Assembly: GCA_964597315.1 (NCBI GenBank)
Contig: CAZQXD010000024.1
Coordinates: forward strand, 1-56,485
Source of the DNA: CAZQXD01 sp964597315
Lineage (GTDB): Bacteria; Pseudomonadota; Gammaproteobacteria; Competibacterales; Competibacteraceae
Reading direction: 5' to 3'
Length of the DNA stretch: 56,485 nucleotides
Of the stretch, positions 32,848 through 41,139 are shown one piece after another (within the stretch, counting starts at the first letter, position 1; each line of letters opens with the position of its first letter). Made by a program: the position numbers and the translations under genes. The notes below the pieces were generated by a model. That model ran no database searches. It was given only the letters and a program-made list of their open reading frames with translations, and was not told the origin of the DNA.

Positions 32848-32860
32848 CTTCCCAGGGAAG
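32848..32860. promoter_or_regulatory. Short palindrome upstream of fdxA
   Basis: The sequence cttcccAgggaag is a perfect 6-bp inverted repeat with a 1-base centre, 43 bases upstream of the fdxA start. It could be an operator or chance; no binding protein is suggested. Confidence 0.2.
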
Positions 32861-32902
32861 TACCATTGGCAACCACCCGCTGAGTATTGAGAGAGGAAGA
32901 TC

Positions 32903-33226
32903 ATGACCTTTGTCGTCACTGAGAACTGCATCAAGTGCAAGTACACCGACTGCGTGGAGGTCTGCCCGGTGGACTGCTTCCACGAAGGCCCTAATTTTCT
33001 GGCCATCGACCCCGAGGAATGCATCGACTGCACCTTATGCGAGCCGGAGTGCCCGGCCCAGGCCATTTTCGCCGAGGATGACGTGCCGGAAGGCCAGGAG
33101 CATTTTCTGGAGCTGAACGCCGAGCTATGCAAGGACTGGCCAGTCATCACCGAACAAAAAGACGCCCCGGAAGACGCCGAGGAATGGGACGGCAAGCCCG
33201 ATAAGCTCCAGTACCTGGAACGCTGA
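32903..33226 (+). CDS. fdxA: 7-iron ferredoxin FdxA
   Basis: A 107-residue ferredoxin with one [3Fe-4S] and one [4Fe-4S] cluster. The first half has CIKCKYTDCVEVCPVDCF and the second CIDCTLCEPECPAQAIF, the cysteine spacing of Azotobacter ferredoxin I and FdxA. The acidic C-terminal extension (about 65-107, ending KLQYLER) is a family feature. It carries low-potential electrons in the cytoplasm; the partner is unknown. It starts 101 bases after mutS with the binding site gagagaggaag. The mutS-fdxA order recurs in Pseudomonas-like genomes. Confidence 0.96.
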   Translation: MTFVVTENCIKCKYTDCVEVCPVDCFHEGPNFLAIDPEECIDCTLCEPECPAQAIFAEDDVPEGQEHFLELNAELCKDWPVITEQKDAPEDAEEWDGKPDKLQYLER

Positions 33227-33243
33227 TCCCGGTTACTGGCGCC

Positions 33244-33267
33244 GATGGCGGCGACGGGGCCGCCATC
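33244..33267 (+). terminator. Stem-loop after fdxA (possible transcript end)
   Basis: A perfect 9-bp inverted repeat, gatggcggc and gccgccatc around a 6-nt loop, begins 17 bases after the fdxA stop. No T run follows, so termination would need Rho or the hairpin may protect the 3' end. The convergent dsbC gene ends 59 bases further on. Confidence 0.4.
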
Positions 33268-33325
33268 CCAAGGGAGCTGGGGCGTGGGCCGACGCCCGGA
33301 TGCCGTCACCCCCGATACTGAAACC

Positions 33326-34057
33326 TTAGTTGGCGGCGGCGGTAGCGGCGGTGTCCAGCATATTGGCCAGGCGGGCGGCGGGCACATAGCCGGGAATCAT
33401 TTCGCCGTTTTCCAGAACCAGACTGGGCGTACCCCGCACCCCCATGGACTGGCCTAGCTCGTACTGGGCTTTTACGGGGTTGGGGCAGGTCTTGGGGCTG
33501 AGACTTTCCCCCTGCTTGGCCCGGGTCATGGCGGTCTTGCGGTCCTCGGAACACCAGACGGTGACCGCCTTATCGTAGGACGGGGAGTTGACGCCGGCCC
33601 GTGGATAAGCCAGATACCGGACTTTGATGCCCTGCTCCGTGTAGGAGGCGATTTCCTGATGGAGCATCCGGCAATAGCCGCAGTCGATATCCGTGAACAC
33701 GGTGACGGTGTGCCGGGTCGGCCCGGACGGCGTGAACACCACCATGTTGTCCTCGCCCACGGCGTCGATGGCCTTGACCCGCATTTGACCGCGACGGTTT
33801 TCGGTGAGGTTGGCCCCGGCCACGAGGTCGATCAAATCCCCCTGCACCACGTAGCGCCCATCCTTGCTGATGTACATGATCTGTCCGCCCACCACCACTT
33901 CATAGATCCCGGGTATGGCGGACTCCCCCACGCTGTCGGGGGTGGCGCCGCGCAGCGCCCCCTGCAATAGGGACAGGTCGGGCTGTTCGGGCTGGGCGGC
34001 CAGGGCCGGTCCCGCCAATGACAGCGCCAAAAGAAAACCAAAGGATCTGCTAGACAT
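33326..34057 (-). CDS. dsbC: Thiol:disulfide interchange protein DsbC
   Basis: A 243-residue periplasmic disulfide isomerase. A signal peptide is cleaved after GPALA (about residue 20). The N-terminal dimerisation domain (25-80, IPGIYEVVVGGQIMYISKDGRYVVQGDLIDL) precedes the thioredoxin domain with active site Cys-Gly-Tyr-Cys in DIDCGYCRMLHQEI. The structural cysteines (VWCSEDR and KTCPNPV) and cis-Pro (RGTPSLVLENG) are present. DsbC rearranges wrong disulfides and is kept reduced by DsbD. It lies downstream of xerD on the same strand with 102 bases between, the conserved xerD-dsbC order. Confidence 0.95.
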   Translation of the reverse strand: MSSRSFGFLLALSLAGPALAAQPEQPDLSLLQGALRGATPDSVGESAIPGIYEVVVGGQIMYISKDGRYVVQGDLIDLVAGANLTENRRGQMRVKAIDAVGEDNMVVFTPSGPTRHTVTVFTDIDCGYCRMLHQEIASYTEQGIKVRYLAYPRAGVNSPSYDKAVTVWCSEDRKTAMTRAKQGESLSPKTCPNPVKAQYELGQSMGVRGTPSLVLENGEMIPGYVPAARLANMLDTAATAAAN

Positions 34058-34159
34058 GGATAGAGTACCGACGGCTTACAAATAATGTGCCCAGATTAAC
34101 CCGAAAGCGGTAGCCCATGCCACCGTGGCGCGGCCCGTGGCGTCCGGCGGCCATTCCGC

Positions 34160-35083
34160 TTAACCCCTGGGGTGATGCCGGGCGTGGAGGGACTTGAGGC
34201 GTTCTCGGGCCACATGGGTATAAATCTGGGTCGTGGACAGGTCACTATGCCCCAACAGCAACTGCACCACCCGCAGATCGGCCCCGTGGTTGACCAAATG
34301 GGTGGCGAAGGCGTGGCGTAGGGTATGGGGAGACAAGGGTTTGCGAATGTCGGCCTGGACGGCATGGCGCTTGATCAGATACCAGAACGCCTGCCGGGTC
34401 ATGGCGCCGCCCCGTTGGGTGACGAACAACTCGTCCCGAACCCGCCCCCCCAATAACTGGGGGCGGGCGGTGCGCAGATATTGGTCCAACCAGCCCAGGG
34501 CATGCTCGCCCAGGGGCGTCAGCCGTTCCTTGCCCCCCTTGCCCAGCACCCGCAGACAACCCATGCGCGGGTTGACCTGCTCCACCCCCAGGGTAATCAG
34601 CTCGGATACCCGCAGGCCACAGGCGTAGAGCACCTCCAGCATGGCCCGATCCCGCAAGCCGAGCAAAGTGTCGGTGGCCGGCGCGGCCAGCAGAGCCTCC
34701 ACGTCGGTTTCGGTAAGGCTGCCCGGCAGGCTCCGGCCCAGGCGTGGGGAGTCGATACGGGCCGTGGGGTCGGCGCTCAGCCGCGCCTCCCGCACCTGAT
34801 GGCGGAAGAAATGCCGCAGCGCCGACAACAACCGCGCCGTCGTGCGGGGCTTGGCTCCTTGCTCCGCCCGCCACGCCAGATAGGCCAGCAGATCCTCCCG
34901 CCCGGCCTCTAGCAGGCCCGTGTCCCGCCCTTGCAACCAGGCGGCCAGGCCCCCCAGATCGGCCCGGTAGGCCGCCAGGGTGTTGGCGCTCAAACCCTGC
35001 TCCATCCACGCGGCGTCCAGAAACGCATCAATCACGTCGCCGTCCCGGTCACCGTGGGCGGTGGCTTGCCTGTGGTCGGTCAC
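34160..35083 (-). CDS. xerD: Site-specific tyrosine recombinase XerD
   Basis: A 307-residue tyrosine recombinase that with XerC resolves chromosome dimers at dif. The N-terminal SAM-like core-binding domain (about 15-100) has GLSANTLAAYRADL. The catalytic residues are Arg in ACGLRVSELITL, Lys in GKGGKERLTPL, His-x-x-Arg in SPHTLRHAFATHL, His in LLGHSDLSTTQIYTHV and the nucleophile Tyr in the same string. The position next to dsbC supports XerD rather than XerC. A perfect tandem 14-bp repeat lies just upstream of its ribosome binding site. Confidence 0.94.
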   Translation of the reverse strand: MTDHRQATAHGDRDGDVIDAFLDAAWMEQGLSANTLAAYRADLGGLAAWLQGRDTGLLEAGREDLLAYLAWRAEQGAKPRTTARLLSALRHFFRHQVREARLSADPTARIDSPRLGRSLPGSLTETDVEALLAAPATDTLLGLRDRAMLEVLYACGLRVSELITLGVEQVNPRMGCLRVLGKGGKERLTPLGEHALGWLDQYLRTARPQLLGGRVRDELFVTQRGGAMTRQAFWYLIKRHAVQADIRKPLSPHTLRHAFATHLVNHGADLRVVQLLLGHSDLSTTQIYTHVARERLKSLHARHHPRG

Positions 35084-35095
35084 TGTGTCCCCTTT

Positions 35096-35123
35096 GGGTT
35101 AATGGATAAGGGTTAATGGATAA
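35096..35123. repeat. Perfect tandem 14-bp repeat upstream of xerD
   Basis: The 14-mer gggttaatggataa occurs twice head to tail (35096-35109 and 35110-35123). It lies 13-40 bases upstream of the xerD ATG, so it overlaps the likely leader or core promoter. It may be a protein-binding site or a slippage product. Confidence 0.85.
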
Positions 35124-35327
35124 TCGGCGGTCCCGCCCGCCCCCGAGACGACGGTGGGGGACCAGCGCGCTGACAAAATACGTCACCCAGCGACGCCAGC
35201 GCGTCACGTTCACCGCCGCCATCATGCCCGGAAATTGCCGACACGTCGTGATAGCCCATCCCGATGCTTTTTGTAAACTGCTGTTAAGAAAACCCGTTTT
35301 ACCACAAACAAGCCCATGACGCCGACA

Positions 35328-35344
35328 TTGGCATGATCCATGAA
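35328..35344 (+). promoter_or_regulatory. Candidate sigma-54 promoter of the major pilin gene
   Basis: TTGGCATG-N4-ATGAA matches the -24 element of sigma-54 promoters well and keeps the GG-N10 spacing, but the -12 GC is GA here. A second GG-N10-GC candidate lies at 35365-35378 with the invariant bases but a poorer context. PilR dependence is inferred from the pilSR genes in the same window. Confidence 0.3.
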
Positions 35345-35442
35345 TAAGCTCCATACCGATTCCCGGCCCTCGGGCCGCAACCCGGAAATGGTTCGCCTTT
35401 TCCAGGTTGGCTGTCCTCACTTGGTGTGTTAAGGAGAATGTC

Positions 35443-35880
35443 ATGAAAAAACAGCAAGGCTTTACGCTTATCGAACTGATGATCGTGGTGGCCATCATCG
35501 GCATCCTGGCCGCTATCGCCATCCCGGCCTATCAGGGCTATATCGACCGGTCGCGGATCGGCGCCCTGGTGGAAAATGTGGATACCGCTCACCGCTTGGT
35601 GAAAGCCGAGGCGGCCAAGATCGCGGCTGGCGGCACTTGCAACGATGTCGTTGCCCAGCTTAACAGCGGCAACAAGCAAGCGGTCGGTAATAACGGCCAA
35701 GCTGCGTTCGTGGCGGGCGCATCGGGTCAGGCCGGTCAGGTGGGTATTGCTGGTCTGGATGCCAATGGCTGCCCGGTCCCTAATACTGTCATTACCATTT
35801 CTAGCACCGCCGTTACCGGCACCGCCGCCGGCGACTACCCCAGCGGCGCCCTGCCCACCGCCTCTTTCACCCCGGATTGA
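35443..35880 (+). CDS. pilA: Type IV major pilin
   Basis: A 145-residue type IVa prepilin. The leader MKKQQG is cut by PilD before Phe1 (G|FTLIELMIVVAIIGILAAIAIPAYQGY), and Glu5 is present for N-methylation and assembly. The hydrophobic alpha-1 helix covers the first 25 mature residues. Two cysteines in the globular part (GGTCNDV and NGCPV) can form a disulfide. The C-terminus is Thr/Ser-rich. The start at 35443 follows the strong binding site aaggag. A strong terminator directly downstream makes it a monocistronic, highly expressed unit, as expected for the main subunit. Confidence 0.95.
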   Translation: MKKQQGFTLIELMIVVAIIGILAAIAIPAYQGYIDRSRIGALVENVDTAHRLVKAEAAKIAAGGTCNDVVAQLNSGNKQAVGNNGQAAFVAGASGQAGQVGIAGLDANGCPVPNTVITISSTAVTGTAAGDYPSGALPTASFTPD

Positions 35881-35907
35881 TGCCGGATAGCTGAGCGATT
35901 CATGCCA

Positions 35908-35945
35908 AAGCGGCCAATCCAAATGCGATTGGCCGCTTTTGTTTC
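35908..35945 (+). terminator. Rho-independent terminator of the major pilin gene
   Basis: An 11-bp perfect stem (agcggccaatc and gattggccgct) with a short loop is followed by tttgttt. It starts about 28 bases after the pilin stop codon and separates it from the second pilin gene. Confidence 0.93.
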
Positions 35946-36040
35946 CGGCCCATGATGTACCAGACCAAAAACGCCGTGGGCGCCACCAGTTAAAACCGAA
36001 GCTTCACCTCCCAATAACCCGACGTCCCCGGAGGACGCCC

Positions 36041-36484
36041 ATGCCCAAGCAAGCAACCGGCATGACCCTAGTGGAGATCCTGACCGCCCTGGCCATCATC
36101 GCCATCCTCTCGGCCATCGCCATTCCCACTTATCAGGGCTATATCACCAGAGGCCAGGAAAACACCGCCAAAGCCAATGCCCGCACGCTTTCGCTGTTCA
36201 TGGAGAACTACTATGAACAGCAATGCGACGAGGGCGACTGCACCTATCGTACCGGCAGCTACACTCCCGGGAATAGCAACACGGGGTTTATGCGGGATTT
36301 GGGCTGGGACCCCGTCGATGGCAATGCTGGCAAGGACAAATTCAAATATGTCATCGCCACCTGCGCCAGCGATCCTATCAGCCGCTGTTACAAGCTCACC
36401 GTCAAGGACGCCGCCACCGATGCTGTCCTATACCCAAGCCAAACAGACATCGCCAACGGCGATAACGGCGAGCGCTCCCGATAG
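36041..36484 (+). CDS. Type IV pilin-like protein (PilE type, minor pilin)
   Basis: A 147-residue prepilin with leader MPKQATG cut before Met1 (G|MTLVEILTALAIIAILSAIAIPTYQGYI). Glu5 is present, so it can enter the pilus. The globular domain has four cysteines (QQCDEGDCTY, ATCASDP and SRCYKL), and the Y..GLGWDPVDGN-like central part resembles PilE-type minor pilins. It has its own ribosome binding site (ggagga) and lies 160 bases after the major pilin, beyond its terminator. It could be an alternative or minor subunit; sequence alone does not decide. The usual pilVWXY1 genes are not in the window. Confidence 0.9.
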   Translation: MPKQATGMTLVEILTALAIIAILSAIAIPTYQGYITRGQENTAKANARTLSLFMENYYEQQCDEGDCTYRTGSYTPGNSNTGFMRDLGWDPVDGNAGKDKFKYVIATCASDPISRCYKLTVKDAATDAVLYPSQTDIANGDNGERSR

Positions 36485-36503
36485 GATCACGACTACCTCA
36501 CCC

Positions 36504-36532
36504 TTTCAAACCCCCTAATCAAGCAGTAAAGT
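36504..36532 (+). promoter_or_regulatory. Candidate promoter of pilBCD
   Basis: TTTCAA and TAAAGT are 17 bp apart in the 79-bp gap before pilB. The match to consensus is moderate. A start here would give a short leader of about 25 nt. Confidence 0.3.
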
Positions 36533-36563
36533 AAATCTGTAAAGACACTGATACAGGACAGTC

Positions 36564-38288
36564 ATGGCCACACGCAGTCAAGACGCCGGCGGCTTCGCCC
36601 CTCTGAACGGCATCGCCCGCTCCCTGACGCGGCAGAAGCTGCTGGACGAAGACAAAGCCCGGGAGGCCCAGCGCCAGGCCCATGCCCAGGACATGCCCTT
36701 CGTCAGCTATATCGTCGAGCAGAAACTCATCGACGGTCTGACCGTGGCCCAACTGGCCTCTCGGGAGTTCGGCCTGCCGCTGTTTGATCTGCGGGCCATG
36801 GACCTGGAATCCGTCCCCACCCAACTGGTGGACGAAAAACTGATCCGCAAATACCGCGCCCTGCCCCTGTTCAAGCGGGGCAACCGGCTGTTTCTGGGCA
36901 TCGCCGATCCCACCAACCTGCGCGCTCTGGAGGACATCAAATTCCAAAGCGGTCTCAACACCGAACCGGTGGTGGTGATCGAGGAACACCTGGCCGAGGC
37001 CATCGACAAGGCCCTGGACAAGCCCGTGGATATGGGTGGGGTGCTGGACGAGGACCTGGACAATATCGACGTGGCCGGGGGGGACGCGGAGGGAGCCCAG
37101 GAGTCCAACGAACCGGATGTGGACGACACGCCCATCGTGCGCTTCGTCAACCGGGTGCTGCTGGACGCCATCAACCGGGGCGCATCGGACATCCACTTCG
37201 AGCCTTACGAAACCCTCTACCGGGTCCGCCTGCGCCAGGACGGCATTCTCCACGAGGTGGCCAAACCCCCGGTGAATCTGTCCGGGCGCATCGCGGCCCG
37301 CATTAAAGTCATGTCCCATATGGACATCGCCGAGCGCCGGGTGCCCCAGGACGGGCGCATGAAGATGAACCTGTCCAAAAAACGGGCCATCGACTTTCGG
37401 GTCAACACCCTGCCCACCCTGTTCGGCGAAAAAGTGGTCATGCGTATTCTCGACCCCTCCAGCGCCAAACTGGGCATCGACGCCCTGGGCTACGAGCCGG
37501 AACAGAAAAACCTATTCATGACGGCCATCCACAAACCCCAGGGCATGGTGCTGGTCACCGGTCCCACCGGCAGCGGCAAGACCGTATCCCTGTATACAGC
37601 CCTGAACATCCTCAACACCGCCGAGCGCAATATCTCCACCGCCGAGGACCCCGTGGAAATCAACCTGCCCGGCATCAATCAGGTCAATATGAATATCAGG
37701 ACGGGGATGACTTTCGCCAACGCCCTGCGGGCCTTTTTGCGCCAGGACCCGGACATCATCATGGTGGGTGAGATTCGCGACCTGGAAACCGCCGAAATCG
37801 CCATCAAGGCTGCCCAGACCGGCCATATGGTGCTGTCCACCCTGCACACCAACGACGCTCCCCAAACCCTGTCCCGGCTCATGAACATGGGCGTGGCCCC
37901 CTATAACATCGCCTCCAGCGTCACCCTGATCATCGCCCAGCGCCTGGCCCGGCGGTTATGCAAGCACTGCAAGGCCGAGGAAACCGGTATTCCCAAGGAG
38001 GAACTCCTAAAGCAAGGCTTCCAGGAGGCCGATTTAACAGACTTGACGCTCTTTCGGGCGGTGGGCTGCGACCAATGCACCATGGGCTACAAGGGCCGGG
38101 TAGGCATCTATGAGGTCATGCCCCTGACCGAGGAAATGGGCCAGATCATGATGTCCGGGGGTAACGCCATGGACATCGCCAAGGCGGCCCAACGGGACGG
38201 CGTCCGCAATCTGCGCCAATCCAGCCTGCTCAAGGTCAAACAGGGCGTCACCAGCCTGGAAGAAGTCAACCGTGTTACCAAGGACTAA
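36564..38288 (+). CDS. pilB: Type IV pilus assembly ATPase PilB
   Basis: A 574-residue hexameric ATPase that powers pilus extension. The N-terminal GspE-type domain (10-150, LIDGLTVAQLASREFGLPLFDL) is followed by the catalytic core. Walker A is GPTGSGKTVSLYTAL (about 333-340), the Asp box EDPVEINLPGINQV follows, then Walker B (ILVGEIRD-type, IMVGEIRDLETAEIA) and the His box TGHMVLSTLHTNDA. The zinc-binding tetracysteine is CKHCKAE plus CDQCTMGYKG. Length is typical (about 565-575). It is the first gene of pilBCD-coaE. Confidence 0.97.
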   Translation: MATRSQDAGGFAPLNGIARSLTRQKLLDEDKAREAQRQAHAQDMPFVSYIVEQKLIDGLTVAQLASREFGLPLFDLRAMDLESVPTQLVDEKLIRKYRALPLFKRGNRLFLGIADPTNLRALEDIKFQSGLNTEPVVVIEEHLAEAIDKALDKPVDMGGVLDEDLDNIDVAGGDAEGAQESNEPDVDDTPIVRFVNRVLLDAINRGASDIHFEPYETLYRVRLRQDGILHEVAKPPVNLSGRIAARIKVMSHMDIAERRVPQDGRMKMNLSKKRAIDFRVNTLPTLFGEKVVMRILDPSSAKLGIDALGYEPEQKNLFMTAIHKPQGMVLVTGPTGSGKTVSLYTALNILNTAERNISTAEDPVEINLPGINQVNMNIRTGMTFANALRAFLRQDPDIIMVGEIRDLETAEIAIKAAQTGHMVLSTLHTNDAPQTLSRLMNMGVAPYNIASSVTLIIAQRLARRLCKHCKAEETGIPKEELLKQGFQEADLTDLTLFRAVGCDQCTMGYKGRVGIYEVMPLTEEMGQIMMSGGNAMDIAKAAQRDGVRNLRQSSLLKVKQGVTSLEEVNRVTKD

Positions 38289-38291
38289 GCC

Positions 38292-39560
38292 GTGGCCACC
38301 AGAACACTTGCCAGAAAATCAGCCCCGCCCCGACGGACCGCCGCCAAAGCCACCGAGGAACCCCTGTTCCAATGGGAAGGCACCGACAAACGCGGCGCCC
38401 GGGTCAAGGGCGAGTTGCGCGGGCCTAACCCCAATCTCATCAAGGCCGAACTGCGTCGCCAGGGCATCGTGCCCGTCAAGGTCCGCAAAAAGGCCAAGCC
38501 CCTGCTCGACCTGGGCGGCAGTATCGTCTCCAAGGACATCATGCTGTTCACCCGGCAGATGCACACCATGCTCAACTCGGGCATTCCGGTGGTGCAGGCT
38601 CTGGGCATGGTGGCCCAGGGGGCCAGAAAACCCAAGCTGCGGGAGATGATCCTAGCCATTAAAAGCGAGGTGGAGGGGGGCGTCACCTTTGCCGAGGCCC
38701 TATCCCGGCACCCCCTGTATTTCGACGAACTGTACGTCAACCTGGTGGCCGCCGGCGAGGAGGCCGGGGTGCTGGAAACCCTGCTGGGCAAGATCGCCGT
38801 CTACAAGGAAAAAAGCGAAGCCATCAAAGCCAAGGTCAAAAAAGCCCTGATCTACCCGGCGGTGGTGCTGGTGGTGGCCTTTATCGTCACCGCCTTTATT
38901 CTGATCTTCGTCATCCCCCAGTTCGAATCCCTGTTCGCGGGCTTCGGAGCCGACCTGCCGGCCTTCACCCTGTTCGTGGTCTGGCTGTCGAAGATCTTCC
39001 AGGACTGGTGGTGGGCCATTTTCGGGTTGATCATCGGCGCTGGGGTGGTCTTTGCCCAGGCCAAGAAACGCTCCCGGAAATTCCAGCGGTTTCTGGACCG
39101 CGTATCCCTGAAAGTCCCTCTATTCGGCAAAATGCTCGCCATTTCCGCCAACGCCCGCTTCGCCCGCACCCTGTCCACCATGTTCGGGGGCGGCGTGCCC
39201 CTGGTGGACGCCATGGGTTCGGTGGCCGGGGCCACCGGCAACTACGTCTACGAACGGGCGGTGCTGGACATGCGCGAGGCGGTGTCCACCGGCCAACAGC
39301 TTAACTTCGCCATGCGCCAGGCCGGGCTGTTCCCGGATATGGTGATCCAGATGGTGGCCATCGGCGAGGAGGCCGGCTCCCTGTCGGACATGCTGGCCAA
39401 GGTGGCGGAGTTCTACGAAGAGGAGCTGGACAGCACCGTGGGCGCCCTGACCACCCTCATCGAACCCTTGGTCATGTGCGTTCTGGCGGTGCTGGTGGGC
39501 GGGCTGGTGATCGCCATGTACCTGCCCATCTTCAAGCTAGGCTCGGTGGTGGCTGGCTGA
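38292..39560 (+). CDS. pilC: Type IV pilus inner-membrane platform protein PilC
   Basis: A 422-residue polytopic protein at the base of the pilus. It holds two GspF domains (about 85-210 and 285-410), each with the family pattern FTRQMHTMLNSGIPVVQALGMV and ISANARFARTLSTMFGGGVPLVDAM. Membrane segments lie near 185-215, 235-260 and at the C-terminus (VMCVLAVLVGGLVIAMYLPIF). It couples PilB rotation to pilin insertion. The start codon is GTG, 3 bases after pilB. Confidence 0.97.
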   Translation: MATRTLARKSAPPRRTAAKATEEPLFQWEGTDKRGARVKGELRGPNPNLIKAELRRQGIVPVKVRKKAKPLLDLGGSIVSKDIMLFTRQMHTMLNSGIPVVQALGMVAQGARKPKLREMILAIKSEVEGGVTFAEALSRHPLYFDELYVNLVAAGEEAGVLETLLGKIAVYKEKSEAIKAKVKKALIYPAVVLVVAFIVTAFILIFVIPQFESLFAGFGADLPAFTLFVVWLSKIFQDWWWAIFGLIIGAGVVFAQAKKRSRKFQRFLDRVSLKVPLFGKMLAISANARFARTLSTMFGGGVPLVDAMGSVAGATGNYVYERAVLDMREAVSTGQQLNFAMRQAGLFPDMVIQMVAIGEEAGSLSDMLAKVAEFYEEELDSTVGALTTLIEPLVMCVLAVLVGGLVIAMYLPIFKLGSVVAG

Positions 39561-39569
39561 CCGTTACCC

Positions 39570-40436
39570 ATGCTCGAACTGGACATCCTGGCCACCACCC
39601 CCGCTCTGTACCTGACCGCCGCCGGGCTGCTGGGGCTGGTGGTGGGCAGCTTTCTGAACGTGGTCATCCACCGTCTGCCGCTCATGATGGAACGGGACTG
39701 GCAGGCCCAGTGCGCCGAATTACAGGGCCAGGCGACGCCGACGACCGAGCCTTTCAATCTCTGGACCCCCCGCTCCCGCTGTCCCCAATGCGGCCACGGC
39801 ATCGGCGCCCTGGAGAACATCCCCCTGCTCAGCTATGCCCTGCAACAAGGCCGCTGCGCCCATTGCGAGATGCCCATCTCCATCCAATACCCCCTGGTGG
39901 AGGCGGCCACCGGCCTGCTGTCAGTGGTGGCCGTGGCCCAGTTCGGCTTCGGCTGGCCGGCCCTGGCCGCCCTGGTCTTTACCTGGGCTTTGATCGCCCT
40001 CGCCGTTATCGACCTGCACCACCAGCTCCTGCCCGACGCCATCACCCTGCCCCTGCTGTGGCTGGGGCTGGCCCTGGGGCTGTTCGGGGTGTTCACGGAC
40101 TTGCCTAGCGCCGTGATCGGGACCATGGCCGGGTATCTGTCCCTGTGGTCGGTCTACCAGGTATTCCGGCTACTCACCGGCAAGGAGGGCATGGGCTTCG
40201 GGGATTTCAAGCTGCTAGGAGCCATCGGCGCCTGGCAGGGTTGGCAGATGCTGTCGGCGGTGGTTCTGGTGTCGTCCCTGGTGGGAGCCGTGGTGGGGGT
40301 GGCGCTGATCCTGCTGCGGGGCCGGGGCCGCAACCAGCCCCTGCCTTTCGGGCCGTTTCTGGCCGCCGCTGGCTGGATCACCCTGCTCTGGGGCGAGGCC
40401 ATCAACCGCTGGTATCTGAACCTGGTGGGGCTTTGA
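39570..40436 (+). CDS. pilD: Prepilin peptidase/N-methyltransferase PilD
   Basis: A 288-residue inner-membrane aspartyl protease that removes prepilin leaders and methylates the new N-terminus. The methyltransferase loop shows GSFLNVVIHRLP and the zinc-binding cysteines CPQCGHG and CAHCEMP (about 72-100). The two catalytic aspartates lie in VIDLHHQLLPDAITLP and GMGFGDFKLLGAIGAW. About seven membrane segments are visible. It will process both pilins above and, in general, type II secretion pseudopilins. It is 9 bases after pilC and 1 base before coaE. Confidence 0.97.
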   Translation: MLELDILATTPALYLTAAGLLGLVVGSFLNVVIHRLPLMMERDWQAQCAELQGQATPTTEPFNLWTPRSRCPQCGHGIGALENIPLLSYALQQGRCAHCEMPISIQYPLVEAATGLLSVVAVAQFGFGWPALAALVFTWALIALAVIDLHHQLLPDAITLPLLWLGLALGLFGVFTDLPSAVIGTMAGYLSLWSVYQVFRLLTGKEGMGFGDFKLLGAIGAWQGWQMLSAVVLVSSLVGAVVGVALILLRGRGRNQPLPFGPFLAAAGWITLLWGEAINRWYLNLVGL

Positions 40437-40437
40437 G

Positions 40438-41046
40438 ATGCTGACTGTGGGCCTGACCGGGGGCATCGGCAGTGGCAAAACCGCCGTCAGCGACGCATTC
40501 GCCCGGCTGGGAACGCCGGTGATCGACACCGACCTGCTAGCCCGAGCAGTGGTGGAGCCGGGACAACCGGCCCTGGACGAGATCGTCGTCGAGTTCGGGC
40601 CTACCGTGCTAGGCTCCGACGGCGGCCTGGACCGGGCCGCCCTGCGCCGAGCGGTGTTCGCCGAACCGGCCCGGCGGCGGCGTCTGGAGACCATTCTCCA
40701 CCCCCGTATCCGTCAGGCCATGAACGACCGGCTGCGAACCCTGGCCGCCGCCGGGGCCGACTATGTCATCGTAGTGGTGCCCTTGCTGGTGGAGACCGGC
40801 ATGCACGCCCTGGTGGATCGCGTGTTGGTGGTGGACGTTCCCGAGACCGAGCAGGTCCGCCGGGTAATGGCCCGGGACGGGGTGGACGAAACCCAGGCCC
40901 GGCGGGTGCTGGCGGCCCAGGCTGACCGGGATCAACGGCTGGCGGCGGCCGATGAGGTCATCCACAACACCGGCTCCCTGGCCGACCTGACGGCGCGGGT
41001 GGCGGAGCTGCACCAACGCTACCAGCACCTGGCCACCGGCCCATAA
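40438..41046 (+). CDS. coaE: Dephospho-CoA kinase
   Basis: A 202-residue P-loop kinase that phosphorylates the ribose 3'-OH of dephospho-CoA, the last step of CoA synthesis. Walker A is GLTGGIGSGKTAVSDAF at the N-terminus, followed by the DxD motif VIDTDLLAR. The lid region has VVPLLVETG and the C-terminal RRVLAAQADRDQRLAAADEVIHNTGS is the family signature. The ATG is 1 base after the pilD stop, so it is part of the pil operon, a conserved arrangement. Confidence 0.96.
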   Translation: MLTVGLTGGIGSGKTAVSDAFARLGTPVIDTDLLARAVVEPGQPALDEIVVEFGPTVLGSDGGLDRAALRRAVFAEPARRRRLETILHPRIRQAMNDRLRTLAAAGADYVIVVVPLLVETGMHALVDRVLVVDVPETEQVRRVMARDGVDETQARRVLAAQADRDQRLAAADEVIHNTGSLADLTARVAELHQRYQHLATGP

Positions 41047-41139
41047 TTCGACGGACCGTTGCCGTGAAAGGCCAGGCTGAGGGAGAATACCCTTGCCCGA
41101 GATGCCCTCCCATCCTTTACAACCCCGCAAGGTTTGTCA

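Larger units (their letters stand above)
35084..35442. other. Regulatory region between divergent xerD and the major pilin
   Basis: This 359-bp spacer holds no gene. It contains a tandem 14-bp repeat near xerD (listed separately), an A/T-rich stretch at about 35265-35310 that could hold activator sites for PilR, and a candidate sigma-54 element near 35330. The last 60 bases form the pilin leader with an aaggag ribosome binding site. Confidence 0.6.
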
